Part shown: positions 1 to 9,909 of the stretch, piece after piece
Layout of the letters: the number at the start of each line of letters is the position of its first letter
How positions within the stretch are numbered: the stretch's first letter is position 1
Source of the DNA: JALYOC01 sp036675345
Lineage (GTDB): Bacteria; Myxococcota; Myxococcia; Myxococcales; Myxococcaceae
Direction of reading: 5' to 3'
Length of the DNA stretch: 64,000 bases
Assembly (NCBI GenBank): GCA_036675345.1
Contig: JAKFFE010000017.1
Span: forward strand, 434,001 to 498,000
The notes under the pieces: generated by a model
What the model saw: the letters and a program-made list of their open reading frames with translations, nothing else
The model's database searches: none
What the model was told of the DNA's origin: nothing
Position numbers and translations under genes: made by a program

Positions 1-1
1 G

Positions 2-1102
2 AGGTGGAGGAAGACCCGGATCGGGGCGCTGCTGGCCCTGGTCGGAGTGTCCGCCGCCGCGGTCCCGCCCTCGGAGGATGCGACCCTGCAGTTCGAGGCC
101 CGGCCCTATCTGGAGTCGTGCCAGGGCAAGCCGGTCCAGTGCGCGGCGATGGGCTATCAGCTGGAGACCGGTCGGGGAGTGGCCAAGAGCGAACGGCTGG
201 CCTCGGTGCTGTACCAGCGGGCCTGCGACGAGGGTCATCCGCAGGCTTGCTACAACCTGGCGCTGCTGTTCGCGCAGGGCCGCGGGGTGGAGGTGGACCG
301 CGCGCGCGCCAACCAGCTGTATGACCGGGCCTGCTCGGGCGGCAGCGCGCCGGCGTGTACCAACCTGGGCGTGGTCTATCTGCAGGGTCAGGGCCTGGCC
401 CGGAACGAGGCGCTGGCCTTCCGTCACTTCGTGCGGGCCTGCGACGGCTTTGATGCCCAGGGGTGTAACGACCTGGCCTGGACCTACGAGCACGGGATCG
501 GGACCGCGAAGGACGAGAAGCTGGCGGCCGAGCTGTACCGCCGGGCCTGCGATCACGGGGTCTCCATGGGCTGCTCCAACTTCGCGGTGCTGCTGGTGCA
601 GGGCCGCGGGGTTGACAAGGACGAGTCCGCCGCCGCGCTGCTGTTCGGCCAGGCCTGCGAGGACGGCGAGGCCCGGGCCTGCACCACCCTGGGAGCGATG
701 ATCCGCGAGGGCCGGGCCGTCCCGCCTCAGTTGGGCGAGGCGGCCCCGCTGTTCCGCCGGGCCTGCCAGCAGGGGGATCCGAACGGCTGCGTGAACCTGG
801 GCTGGGCGGCGGAGAACGGCGATGGGCTGGAGCGGGATCCCCGCCTGGCCGCCTCGCTGTACGAGCGCGGCTGCACCGGAGGGAACTCCCTGGGCTGCGC
901 CAACGCCGGATCGCTCTATGCGGTGGGTCACGGGGTGCAGAGGGACTCGCAGCGGGCGCAGGGACTGTTCAGCCGCGCCTGTGCCCTGGGGGACGAGACG
1001 ATGTGCGACCGCGTCCCCGGGAAGCCCGCGCCCGGAACCCACCGGGGCCAGGGCGAACAGCACAGCCGGCCAGGAGGCCACGAGCGGCCTACCGGCCCGT
1101 GA
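2..1102 (+). CDS. Sel1-repeat, cysteine-paired secreted protein (5' end outside window)
   Basis: The frame is open from base 2, so the true start lies left of the window. The first visible residues (basic RWRKTR, then a hydrophobic Ala/Leu run ending near VSAAA) look like most of a signal peptide, so the protein is probably exported. The rest is a chain of about eight Sel1/TPR-like repeats of roughly 36 residues with the pattern LY.RAC..G...AC.NL...Y..G.GV. Each repeat carries a Cys pair (RAC...AC), as in Helicobacter Hcp-type Sel1 proteins where the pairs form disulfides. Sel1 proteins usually act as scaffolds; no catalytic motif is visible. A frame starting at GTG 47 would lose the signal peptide and is less likely. 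It converges with the sirtuin gene, with a hairpin between them. The family call is firm; the role is unknown. Confidence 0.88.
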   Translation, partial: RWRKTRIGALLALVGVSAAAVPPSEDATLQFEARPYLESCQGKPVQCAAMGYQLETGRGVAKSERLASVLYQRACDEGHPQACYNLALLFAQGRGVEVDRARANQLYDRACSGGSAPACTNLGVVYLQGQGLARNEALAFRHFVRACDGFDAQGCNDLAWTYEHGIGTAKDEKLAAELYRRACDHGVSMGCSNFAVLLVQGRGVDKDESAAALLFGQACEDGEARACTTLGAMIREGRAVPPQLGEAAPLFRRACQQGDPNGCVNLGWAAENGDGLERDPRLAASLYERGCTGGNSLGCANAGSLYAVGHGVQRDSQRAQGLFSRACALGDETMCDRVPGKPAPGTHRGQGEQHSRPGGHERPTGP

Positions 1103-1130
1103 GTTCAAGCCTTCGTCTACGAGCTCAAAC

Positions 1131-1151
1131 CCGGTTCGCAGCGGGAACCGG
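1131..1151. terminator. Small hairpin between convergent genes
   Basis: CCGGTTC (1131-1137) pairs with GAACCGG (1145-1151) around a 7-base loop. It sits between the end of the Sel1 gene (1102) and the end of the sirtuin gene (1182), where a shared terminator would be useful. There is no T-run, so this is a weak call. Confidence 0.35.
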
Positions 1152-1181
1152 AATCGGGCCGGGGTCACTGGCCCTATGCGT

Positions 1182-1907
1182 TCAGCCCGCCAACAGCGCG
1201 GGAAGCAGCTCTCCGGCCTTGCCCTGAACGAAGTGATCGAACCGGCCCACGTTCTCCGCCGGATCCGCGTTGACCAGCCAGGTCTCGGCGCGGGCCTGGC
1301 GCGCGAGGTCCACCAGCCCTGCGGCCGGGAACACCGCGCCGGAGGTCCCCACTGCCAGGAACACCACCCTCCCCGTCCGGGCCTGGATCAGGAACCGGTG
1401 GATCCGCTCCAGGTCCCCCTCGTCCAGCGACTCGCCGAACCAGACGATGTGCGGTCGCAGCAGGCCCTCTCCGCAGACCTCGCAGCGCGGCGGCAGGTCG
1501 TAGGCCTTCTCGTCGTGGAACGGGGGACGGGCACAACGCGAGCAGCGCGAGGTGAACAGCTGCCCGTGCATCTCCATCAGCCGCTGCGAGCCGGCCTTGC
1601 GGTGCAGCCCGTCCACGTTCTGCGTGGCGAGCAGGAAGCGATCGCCCAGCCGCTGTTCCAGATCCACCAGCGCCCGGTGCCCGGGGTTGGGCTGGACGGT
1701 GCGGGCCGCCACGCGCCTTTGCGAATAGAAGCGCCACACCAAGGTTGGATCGGCGCGGAAGCCCTCGGGCGAGGCCACCTCCTCCACCGGGTGGTTCTCC
1801 CACAGGCCATCGATGCCCCGGAAGGTGGGGATGCCGCTCTCGGCGGAGATGCCCGCCCCGGTGAGGACCAGGACGGAGGTGGTGGCGTCGAGCAGGAGCG
1901 GGGTCAC
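1182..1907 (-). CDS. cobB: NAD-dependent protein deacylase, sirtuin family
   Basis: A 241-residue sirtuin that removes acyl groups from lysine side chains using NAD+. The NAD-binding motif TGAGIS is at residues 16-21, followed by SGIPTFRG. The TQNVDGLH motif, the catalytic His in MEMHG, two CxxC pairs for structural zinc (CSRC and CEVC), HIVWFGE, and the late GTSG and VNAD motifs are all present and in order. I chose the GTG at 1907 because the sirtuin fold begins just after it; frames extending to 1991 or 2217 add Arg/Pro-rich sequence unlike the family. The gene is divergent from the methionine sulfoxide reductase gene (2087), leaving about 180 bp for both promoters. Confidence 0.93.
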   Translation of the reverse strand: MTPLLLDATTSVLVLTGAGISAESGIPTFRGIDGLWENHPVEEVASPEGFRADPTLVWRFYSQRRVAARTVQPNPGHRALVDLEQRLGDRFLLATQNVDGLHRKAGSQRLMEMHGQLFTSRCSRCARPPFHDEKAYDLPPRCEVCGEGLLRPHIVWFGESLDEGDLERIHRFLIQARTGRVVFLAVGTSGAVFPAAGLVDLARQARAETWLVNADPAENVGRFDHFVQGKAGELLPALLAG

Positions 1908-2086
1908 GCCGCGACGGTAACAAGACCGCCTGCCGGGTGGGAAAGCAGGGCTCGACTGTCGCGCGAATCCGCCCGCCGGGCGGAAAAGCACGGGTGCGCA
2001 TGCGGACCATCGCCTCGGTGGGCCACCTCCTGGCGCGCAAGCAGGCCGAGGGGCCGCCGCTCACGAAACCGGTTATGTAGCGGCCC

Positions 2087-2572
2087 ATGGCCGAAGAGAC
2101 CCTGGATCTGCGTGGCGTTCCCAAGGCGGAGGCGTACCGCCAGCTGAGTGCCCAGGTGCGTTCGGTGTTGGAGGGGATCGACGATCCGATCGCGGGAATG
2201 GCCACCATCAGCTGCATGGTCCATCACGCCTTCGGGCATCTGTGGACCGGCTTCTACCGGGTGGCGAAACCTGGCCAGTTGCTCAGGGTCGGCCCCTACC
2301 AGGGGACGCTGGGCTGCCTGGAGATCCCCTTCGGCAAGGGCGTCTGCGGAACCGCAGCGCGCAGGGGCGAGACGGTGGTGGTGCCGGAGGTGGACAAGTT
2401 CCCCGGGCACATCACCTGCGACGGCCGTTCAAAGTCGGAGATCGTGGTCCCGGTGTTCGGCCGCGACCGGGAGCTGATCGCGGTGTTCGACGTGGACTCG
2501 GAGTTCCTGAGCACCTTCGACGAGACCGACCGTCAGCACCTGGAGGCAATGCTGCGCTGGTTCCAGCAGTAA
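2087..2572 (+). CDS. msrC: Free methionine-(R)-sulfoxide reductase, GAF-fold
   Basis: A 161-residue single GAF-domain protein of the fRMsr (YebR/MsrC) family, which reduces free methionine-(R)-sulfoxide in the cytoplasm. The family-specific cysteines are visible: Cys77 and Cys87 in GCLEIPFGKGVCGTA and Cys111 in HITCDGRS, followed by SEIVVPV and the FDVDSE segment of the GAF core. The length matches the family. The ATG at 2087 lies just after a spacer shared with the divergent sirtuin. The 3' end converges on cmk with 15 bp between stops. Confidence 0.95.
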   Translation: MAEETLDLRGVPKAEAYRQLSAQVRSVLEGIDDPIAGMATISCMVHHAFGHLWTGFYRVAKPGQLLRVGPYQGTLGCLEIPFGKGVCGTAARRGETVVVPEVDKFPGHITCDGRSKSEIVVPVFGRDRELIAVFDVDSEFLSTFDETDRQHLEAMLRWFQQ

Positions 2573-2587
2573 CCCCCAGCGCCGCGT

Positions 2588-3286
2588 TCAGCCCCTGCCC
2601 AGCGCCTTCATCCTGGCGCGGACGTCCTTCTCCATCGAGGTGACCACTTCCGAGAGCGGCATCGAGCTGGAGTCCACCCGCACCGCGTCGTCGGCGGGCT
2701 TGAGCGGGGCCACCTCTCGCGCCGAGTCCTGCTTGTCGCGCTGGGTCTGATCGGTCAGCACGTCCTGCAGCGAGCTCTCCACGCCCTTCTGGAACAGCTC
2801 CTCGAAGCGGCGGCGGGCGCGGATGGTGGGATCGGCGTCCAGGAAGAACTTCAGGTCCGCGTCCGGGAAGACCACGGTGCCGATGTCCCGACCCTCCAGC
2901 ACTGCGCCGGCGGCCGACTCCAGGGCCAGCCGACGCTGCAGCGCCAGCAGGCCGGCACGGACCACCGGGCGGCCGGAGACCTTGGAGGCCCCCATCGAGA
3001 TCTCGGGGGTGCGGATCTCCGAGGAGACGTCCTGTCCATCCAGGATCACCCGGTTCTCCTCCCCCACCACCTCGAAGTTCAGATGCAGATCGCTGAGCAG
3101 CTGCTCCAGCGCGGCGTCGTCGTCGAAGGGGATGCCGCGGCGCAGGGAGATCAGCGCCACGCAGCGGTAGATGGCGCCGGTGTCCACCAGGGAGAACCCC
3201 AACCTGCGGGCCAGCAGCTTGGAGACCGAGGACTTCCCCGCTCCGGCGGGGCCGTCGATGGCGACGATGAACGGACGGGGCTTCAT
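2588..3286 (-). CDS. cmk: Cytidylate kinase
   Basis: A 232-residue (d)CMP kinase that phosphorylates CMP and dCMP with ATP. The P-loop GPAGAGKSS is at residues 12-20. The CMP-binding stretch LVDTGAIYR, the EGRDIGTVVFPDADLKFFL motif and the C-terminal DSS.....V segment are all present, and the length is typical. The start lies 6 bp after the accA stop, so the two are probably co-transcribed. The next gene downstream converges. Confidence 0.97.
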   Translation of the reverse strand: MKPRPFIVAIDGPAGAGKSSVSKLLARRLGFSLVDTGAIYRCVALISLRRGIPFDDDAALEQLLSDLHLNFEVVGEENRVILDGQDVSSEIRTPEISMGASKVSGRPVVRAGLLALQRRLALESAAGAVLEGRDIGTVVFPDADLKFFLDADPTIRARRRFEELFQKGVESSLQDVLTDQTQRDKQDSAREVAPLKPADDAVRVDSSSMPLSEVVTSMEKDVRARMKALGRG

Positions 3287-3292
3287 GGATCC

Positions 3293-4270
<978 letters not shown>

Positions 4271-4333
4271 GGGGTCGGGGACTAGCACCCACTTCCCGTC
4301 GTTTCAACGCGCGTCTGTTTCGCGCCTCTCCCC

Positions 4334-4966
4334 TCAACGCGGCGCGCCACGTGCACCCAGGCCATAGCGTTCCAGCTTCCGGTAGAGGGTGGTCCGGTCC
4401 AGCTGGAGCACCCGGGCCGCCAGGGCCTTGTTCCCCCCCACAGCGTCCAGGACCCGCAGGATGTAGCGGCGTTCCAGCTCGGCCAGCGGGAGCAGCTCGG
4501 CGGGGCTCTTGCCATTCACCCCTTCCAGCGGGGAGCCGCCGTGGGTCGACTGCCGGAGCCGATGAACCTCCCGGCGCAACCGGTGGTGTTCCCGGGCCCG
4601 GTGGACGGCGGCCCACAGCAACTCCGAGTCCGTCGGCAGGGTCAGCAGATCGTAGGCGCCTGCCCGCAGGGCGACCAACGCCGCGCCCAGTCCACCCTTT
4701 CCGCCGACCACCACCACCGGCGGAGCGAGCCCGGAGGAATCCATCCGCTGCAGCAAGGAGAGCACGCCCTCGGGGCCTGGGTGCAGTCCAGCGATCACCA
4801 CCTCGACCGGTTCGTGCGCCAGCTGGGCGAAGGCCTGCTCGGCGTTCTGGGCGGTGTGCACGACCGCGCCTCGCCCCTCCAGCACAGAGCGCAGCTCGCG
4901 GATCTCCACGTCGTCCTCCACCAACAGGACGTACACCGGCGCTTGCGCACCCATCACTTCGGCCAC
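4334..4966 (-). CDS. Fis-type DNA-binding regulator with degenerate receiver domain
   Basis: A 210-residue protein with two parts. Residues 10-125 have a CheY-like fold (YVLLVEDDVEIRELRSVLEGRG at its start). The expected phospho-accepting Asp is Gly60 (VVIAGLHPGPEG) and the conserved Lys is Leu110 (LLTLPTD). Residues 165-205 form a Fis-type helix-turn-helix (YILRVLDAVGGNKALAARVL then TLYRKLERYG). There is no AAA+ domain, so it resembles an NtrC-type activator with the sigma-54 engine removed. It would bind DNA but probably does not answer to ordinary aspartyl phosphorylation. It lies about 60 bp upstream of accA on the same strand, so co-transcription is possible. Confidence 0.85.
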   Translation of the reverse strand: MAEVMGAQAPVYVLLVEDDVEIRELRSVLEGRGAVVHTAQNAEQAFAQLAHEPVEVVIAGLHPGPEGVLSLLQRMDSSGLAPPVVVVGGKGGLGAALVALRAGAYDLLTLPTDSELLWAAVHRAREHHRLRREVHRLRQSTHGGSPLEGVNGKSPAELLPLAELERRYILRVLDAVGGNKALAARVLQLDRTTLYRKLERYGLGARGAPR

Positions 4967-5077
4967 GGCAGTCCCCCCGGACTCACCTGCAACGTTCAGC
5001 CGCGCGTGTCTGAAGGTACGAAGATCGAAGTGCTGCGCGTAGGACGTAATTCTACACCGACGCGCCGCTATGCCAAA

Positions 5078-8000
5078 CTAGCGGCGGCGGCGCGTGTTCT
5101 GTCTTGGAAGCTTGTCCGGACACCCGTCCTCATCCTCGAACCCGTTGATCACTTCCTTGCGGGTCGGGCACAGGTCCAGCGGGTTCACGATCCCATCGTT
5201 GTCGTCGTCTGGCGGGCAGCCATCCTCATCCGCCTCTCCAGGCAGCCCCGGGCACAGGTCCTGGTCGTCCAGCACCCCATCCTTGTCCTGGTCCTTGACC
5301 ACCGGCCCTGCGTTCTCACCGGGCAGGGTGTCGGGACAACCATCCTCGTCCCGGAAGTCGTTGCGGGTCTCGGGCTTGTCGTCACACTCGTCCACCGTGC
5401 TGGGGATCCCGTCGCGATCCGGATCCGGATCCACCGGGGTCACCACCGCCGGAGGAGGCGGAAGCTCCAGCGCGACTCCACGGGCGCTCTGGTAGGAGAA
5501 GGCCGCCAGCATCCGGTAGCTGGGCGTTCCATAGCCGCTGCCCACTCCGGCGCCGCCTCCCACCGTCAGCTGGAAGTGCCTGCCCAGCGGAAGCCGCGCG
5601 GAGGCCAGCAACTCCAGCGGGTGATTGGCGGAGGCGCCTGTCGACAGCCCCACCGCTCCGGCGACTCCCGCCGCCAGCTGCAGGCCCGCCCAGGGAAGTG
5701 CCCCCTCCACCGCCGCGCCATAGGTCGCCTCATGGCCCACCACCAGGTTCAACAACCGCTGCGGAGCGCGCAGGTTGGCGCCGCCATTGACCAGCACCCG
5801 GAACGCGGGCAGCGGCGCCCAGTCCGCCACCAGCCGGGGCCGGGCCGAGAAGCCACCGGAGCCCAGGAACGCATCCGCCGCGCCGGTGGGCGCAGAGACC
5901 TCGGCCACCGCCCCCAGCCGCAGTCCAAAGGCCTCCAGCAGCTTCACCTTCGGGACCAGCCGCAGGTCGCCCACCCCGGCAGGGGCGATGGCGGTAGTGC
6001 CGGCCCCCAGGCTGAGCCCGTCGCTGAGCTGGTAGCTGACTGGCAACGCCAGACCGATCTCCAATCGGTCCCACAGCGAGATCGCGCCCAGGAGATCCGC
6101 GGTGGCCTGGCCGCTGATCACCTGACGCACCGGCTGATCGTTGGCGGTGACCACCAGGGTCAGCGGGTTGGCGCCGTAGCTGAGGAAGAGCCCCGCGCGC
6201 CATCCCAGGTGGGGATCCAGCCCCGCGCCGTGCAGGCCCAGGATCGCGTCCGCGCCCGGCGCCGGCTTGAGCTGCTGCAGATCGATGGCGGTGGACAGCA
6301 CCGGCTGGGCCAGCACCGCGGAGGAGGCGCCCGCCAGCAGCAGCCCGGCCAGTCTCTTCCTCCGCATCAGCCCCAGCACCAGCAACCCCATCCACCACAG
6401 CGGTCCGCTCCCGGTGGAGGCACAGCCCCCGCCGCGGACCCCGTAGTCGTCGTCTCCATCCAGCGGATTGGAGGTCCCCTGCCGCTCCACCCCGTCCAGC
6501 ACGCCGCCCTGGTCGGTGTCCGCGGAGTTGGGATCGGTCTCCTCCGGATCCACCGCTCCGTTGTGGTCGAGGTCCTCCTCTCCATCCAGCAACTGATCCT
6601 GATCCGAGTCCGGGTTGAGGGGATCGGTGGGGTTGGTCCCCCGCAGCTCCACCCCGTCGCCGATCCCGTCCGAGTCGCTGTCCGCCCGCGCCGGGTCGGT
6701 CTCGGTGGCGGCCTTGGCGCCGTCGCGGTTGAGGTCCTCCATCCCGTCCTCCAGCCCGTCGCCGTCGGTGTCGGCCAGCGCCGGATCGGTGGTGGTGGAG
6801 GGCTGGGCGTCGGCCACGAACAGGATCAGATCGGTGTGCGGGCCCTGGGGCGTGGAGAGGCCTCGCTCCACCCCATCGCTGAGTCCATCTCCATCCGAGT
6901 CGCGGTTCCGGGTGGAGGACTCGGAAGGCTGCTGGATCCCGTCGGCGTTGAGATCCTCCCTTCCGTCGAGCAGGCCGTCGTCGTCGGAGTCACCATCCAG
7001 CGGTTCGCTTCCCCCGGTGCGCACCTCCACGAAGTCGGAGAGCCCGTCCCCGTCGGTGTCCGGGCGATCCGGGCTGGTCCCCACCAGCAACTCCTCCGCG
7101 TCCTCCAGTCCGTCGCCGTCGGCGTCCAGCACCACCGACCACAGCTGCTGGGCCACGGTGGAATCCTGGTTACCGGCGGAGTCCCGGGCCCGCACCTGGA
7201 AGGTGTGGGTGCCCACCCCCAGCGAGGTGACGGTCAGCGGCGAGACGCAGGAGGAGAAGACCGCGCCATCCACCGAGCACTGGAAGGCCACCCCCGCCTC
7301 GGGCGAGGAGAACAGGAACACCGCCGAGCTCTGGTTGGTGACGGTCGGGGGGCCGGAGTCGATCAGCGTATCCGGGGCGACGGTGTCGATGGTCCAGCTG
7401 TACGACTCCGGAGTGGGGTCCACGTTGCCGGCCGGGTCCGCGGCGTAGACCACGAAGGTGTGCGGCCCATCCGCCAGGGTCGGATCCTGCGGGCTGGTGC
7501 AGGCGGAGAACGGCGCCCCATCCAGGCTGCAGAGGAACAGGCCCGGCTCGCTAGAGCCAAACTCGAAGCTGAAGCGGGTGGTGGTGGTGAAGACGGTGGG
7601 CGCGGTCAGCAGCGTGGTCTCGGGCGGGGTGCCGTCCACCGTCCAGTCGGAAACGAAGGGCGAGGGATCCACGTTCAACGCCGCGTCCACCGCCTGGACC
7701 TCCAGCCGGTGTGCCCCATCTCCCAGCGAGGGGGTGAGATACGGGGTGGAGCAGGCGGTGAAGACGGCCGCGCCATCCAGCTTGCAGCGGAAGGTGGACC
7801 CGGTCTCGGTGGAGGTCAGAGGGAAGGACCACACCCGCTGGTTGGTCAGCGCCGGAGGTTCGTTGGTGCAGTTTCCGTCCGGAGGGGTGAGGTCCACCGT
7901 CCAGGTGTGGCTGGCGGGGGTGGGGTCGGTGTTGAGAGCCAGATCGCGGGCCCGGACCCGGAAGTTGTGCGAACCCTCGCTCAGGGCACCCGTGGTCAGC

Positions 8001-9760
8001 GGCGAACTGCAGCTGGTGAAGGTCGCTCCATCCAGCGAGCACTGGAGGTTGACGGTGGTGGTGGAGAAGGACTCCACAAAGTTGAAGCTGAAGGTGGGGG
8101 TGGTGTCGTTGGAGCTGGTCGGAGGGGTGGCCGTGAACTGGGACCCGGGGGTCACCGTGTCCACGGTGAAGCTGCGGGTGCTGCTGGCTACGCTGTGGAT
8201 CCCCCGATTCTGGGTATGGGCCACCACGGTGTGGAGCCCGTCCGAGAGCGTGGGGGCGACGAAGGTCCACGCCTCGGAGGCGTTGGCAGTGACCATCCCT
8301 CGCCACACCCCGTCGATGAACACCAGCGCCTGCAGTGCGGGGAAGGCCTCGGGCACCGTTCCGCTGATGGTGGGGGTGTTGTCGTTGGTGAAGGCCCCGG
8401 ACGAAGGCGCGGTGAAGGCGGGCGCGGCGGGAAGCGCCAAGGCCGTGCTCCACATCAGCTCGGCCCCCGGATCACCGGAGCCCGCGCCGTTGGGTCCCAC
8501 GGTGTTGTCCCCGTTGGTCCCGGCAATGCCACTGGTCCCACAGTTGAGGGTGGACCAGCCGCTTCCCTGGACCAGCACCGAACCGCCCCCGCCACCTCCC
8601 CCCGGTCCCGGAGTCCCCGCGCCGGTCACCGAGCCGCCATTGCCTCCCCAGGCAGACACCGAACCGCAGGCCGCGCCGCCGGTCAGGCGCACCACCACCG
8701 TGCCGCCGCCCCCTCCGCCGCCCGCCCCATCGAAGGAGGAGTCCTGCCCCTCCTCGGCGTCCGCATAGATCCAGCCGCCTCCGGAGAGACTGGCGGCACG
8801 GATGAAGATGATCCCGGCGCCGGTGCCGCCCCGTCCACCCGAACTGTTGTCCTGCTGGCCGGCGCCGCCGCCTCCGCCGAACAGAAGCCGCTCATACGGA
8901 AGGTAGGTGAGCGACGCTCCGCCCCGCCCCCCGGTGAAAGCGGTGCCGCTGGTGGAGTTCCCGCCCGGGCCACCGCGCCCCACGGCCCCACCCCCGCCGC
9001 CTCCGCTGTTCTGGCAGATCCCGCCGCCCCCGCCATTGGCGCGATACCCGCGGCCGCTGGCGGTGGGGTAGCCGGTGCCCCCCACCCCCTCACCCTTTCC
9101 CGCGCCCCTGGGTCCAGCCAGATCTTCGCCCACGCAGGCGGTGGTTGAATCGTTGCCGTTGACCACCCCGCCCCGAAAACCTGATCCCCAGGCATCGATG
9201 TCGCCGTGGTTGGTGATCGCCCCGGTGGCCAGGAAGGCCAGCACCCCTCCGGTCCTGCCATTCCAGGCGGGGGTCCAGATGCCCTGGCCGCTGTTGATGG
9301 TGACGGTGGTGAACTCCGGGACGAAGACCACCTGGGTCACCATCGACGCATAGGCCCGCCACAGCGGCTTGGTCAGGGTCAGTCTCACCCGGCTCGAGGT
9401 GCTGCCGGCGGTGACGCTCTGGACCCGCGCCAGTTCGTAGTTTCCCGCATCCCCCAGCGCGATCATCGGATCAGGGCCGTTGGTGCCTGGGTTGGGAATG
9501 ACCCCGTGGGCTTGCACCACCAGGACCAGGTCGTTTGCGGCGACGTTGAGTGGGTAGGCGGCGTCCGGCTCGACCTCGAAGGAGACATCTCCGGGGATCA
9601 ACGGCTCCACCACCTGCGCGTAGGTGTTGACCGTCTCCCAGGTGCTGACCGTCTTGGCCCCGTCGGAGCCGTTGCCCAGCAAGAAGGCATCCGGTTCGGC
9701 CCCGGCAATCGCCGCGATCCCGAGGAGGAGAAGTGAGGGACCGCGCAGGCGGAACGTCAT
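5078..9760 (-). CDS. Giant surface protein: Gly-rich / Ig-like / TSP3 / MYXO-CTERM, fused in frame to a beta-barrel with TSP3 tail
   Basis: A 1560-residue open frame. Order: signal peptide (1-21); a domain rich in Gly runs (about 160-400); one Ig-like repeat then four Cys-paired repeats of the type CSLDGA.F..C.SP (about 445-875); TSP3 calcium-binding repeats with DTDGDGL (about 877-1100); a MYXO-CTERM tail with Cys1113, a hydrophobic segment and MRRKR at 1132-1136. The frame then continues into LAGLLLAGASSAVLA, which reads as a second signal peptide, a beta-barrel-like domain (about 1155-1430), and three more TSP3 repeats ending in RRRR. ATG 9760 follows GGAG with 6 bases spacing. It may be one fused protein or two: an internal ATG at 6367 would start a 430-residue OmpA-like porin with its own signal peptide. 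The C-terminal peptidoglycan-binding OmpA domain usual after such TSP3 repeats is absent. Confidence 0.85.
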   Translation of the reverse strand: MTFRLRGPSLLLLGIAAIAGAEPDAFLLGNGSDGAKTVSTWETVNTYAQVVEPLIPGDVSFEVEPDAAYPLNVAANDLVLVVQAHGVIPNPGTNGPDPMIALGDAGNYELARVQSVTAGSTSSRVRLTLTKPLWRAYASMVTQVVFVPEFTTVTINSGQGIWTPAWNGRTGGVLAFLATGAITNHGDIDAWGSGFRGGVVNGNDSTTACVGEDLAGPRGAGKGEGVGGTGYPTASGRGYRANGGGGGICQNSGGGGGGAVGRGGPGGNSTSGTAFTGGRGGASLTYLPYERLLFGGGGGAGQQDNSSGGRGGTGAGIIFIRAASLSGGGWIYADAEEGQDSSFDGAGGGGGGGTVVVRLTGGAACGSVSAWGGNGGSVTGAGTPGPGGGGGGGSVLVQGSGWSTLNCGTSGIAGTNGDNTVGPNGAGSGDPGAELMWSTALALPAAPAFTAPSSGAFTNDNTPTISGTVPEAFPALQALVFIDGVWRGMVTANASEAWTFVAPTLSDGLHTVVAHTQNRGIHSVASSTRSFTVDTVTPGSQFTATPPTSSNDTTPTFSFNFVESFSTTTVNLQCSLDGATFTSCSSPLTTGALSEGSHNFRVRARDLALNTDPTPASHTWTVDLTPPDGNCTNEPPALTNQRVWSFPLTSTETGSTFRCKLDGAAVFTACSTPYLTPSLGDGAHRLEVQAVDAALNVDPSPFVSDWTVDGTPPETTLLTAPTVFTTTTRFSFEFGSSEPGLFLCSLDGAPFSACTSPQDPTLADGPHTFVVYAADPAGNVDPTPESYSWTIDTVAPDTLIDSGPPTVTNQSSAVFLFSSPEAGVAFQCSVDGAVFSSCVSPLTVTSLGVGTHTFQVRARDSAGNQDSTVAQQLWSVVLDADGDGLEDAEELLVGTSPDRPDTDGDGLSDFVEVRTGGSEPLDGDSDDDGLLDGREDLNADGIQQPSESSTRNRDSDGDGLSDGVERGLSTPQGPHTDLILFVADAQPSTTTDPALADTDGDGLEDGMEDLNRDGAKAATETDPARADSDSDGIGDGVELRGTNPTDPLNPDSDQDQLLDGEEDLDHNGAVDPEETDPNSADTDQGGVLDGVERQGTSNPLDGDDDYGVRGGGCASTGSGPLWWMGLLVLGLMRRKRLAGLLLAGASSAVLAQPVLSTAIDLQQLKPAPGADAILGLHGAGLDPHLGWRAGLFLSYGANPLTLVVTANDQPVRQVISGQATADLLGAISLWDRLEIGLALPVSYQLSDGLSLGAGTTAIAPAGVGDLRLVPKVKLLEAFGLRLGAVAEVSAPTGAADAFLGSGGFSARPRLVADWAPLPAFRVLVNGGANLRAPQRLLNLVVGHEATYGAAVEGALPWAGLQLAAGVAGAVGLSTGASANHPLELLASARLPLGRHFQLTVGGGAGVGSGYGTPSYRMLAAFSYQSARGVALELPPPPAVVTPVDPDPDRDGIPSTVDECDDKPETRNDFRDEDGCPDTLPGENAGPVVKDQDKDGVLDDQDLCPGLPGEADEDGCPPDDDNDGIVNPLDLCPTRKEVINGFEDEDGCPDKLPRQNTRRRR

Positions 9761-9909
9761 GGGGTCTCCGGAACCGTAGGGCGAACGGCCACAGGATAGT
9801 CCACCCGCCCACCCTCTGGGGGAAAGTACCCAAGCAATCGGCCGGGAGAGGACGCAGTAAGGGGTGGTAGGATACGGACCACACCCGCGTGCCATTCGCG
9901 GACAGGCAG

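Noticed and set aside
8560..9060. Glycine-rich tract as a possible CRISPR-like or satellite repeat
   Set aside because: The DNA is low-complexity coding sequence (Gly runs) without regular spacers or conserved repeat units.
4541..9148. A 1535-codon open frame on the plus strand
   Set aside because: It is antisense to the giant surface protein, has Arg/Gln/His-rich low-complexity sequence and no domain. It arises from high GC at third positions on the other strand.
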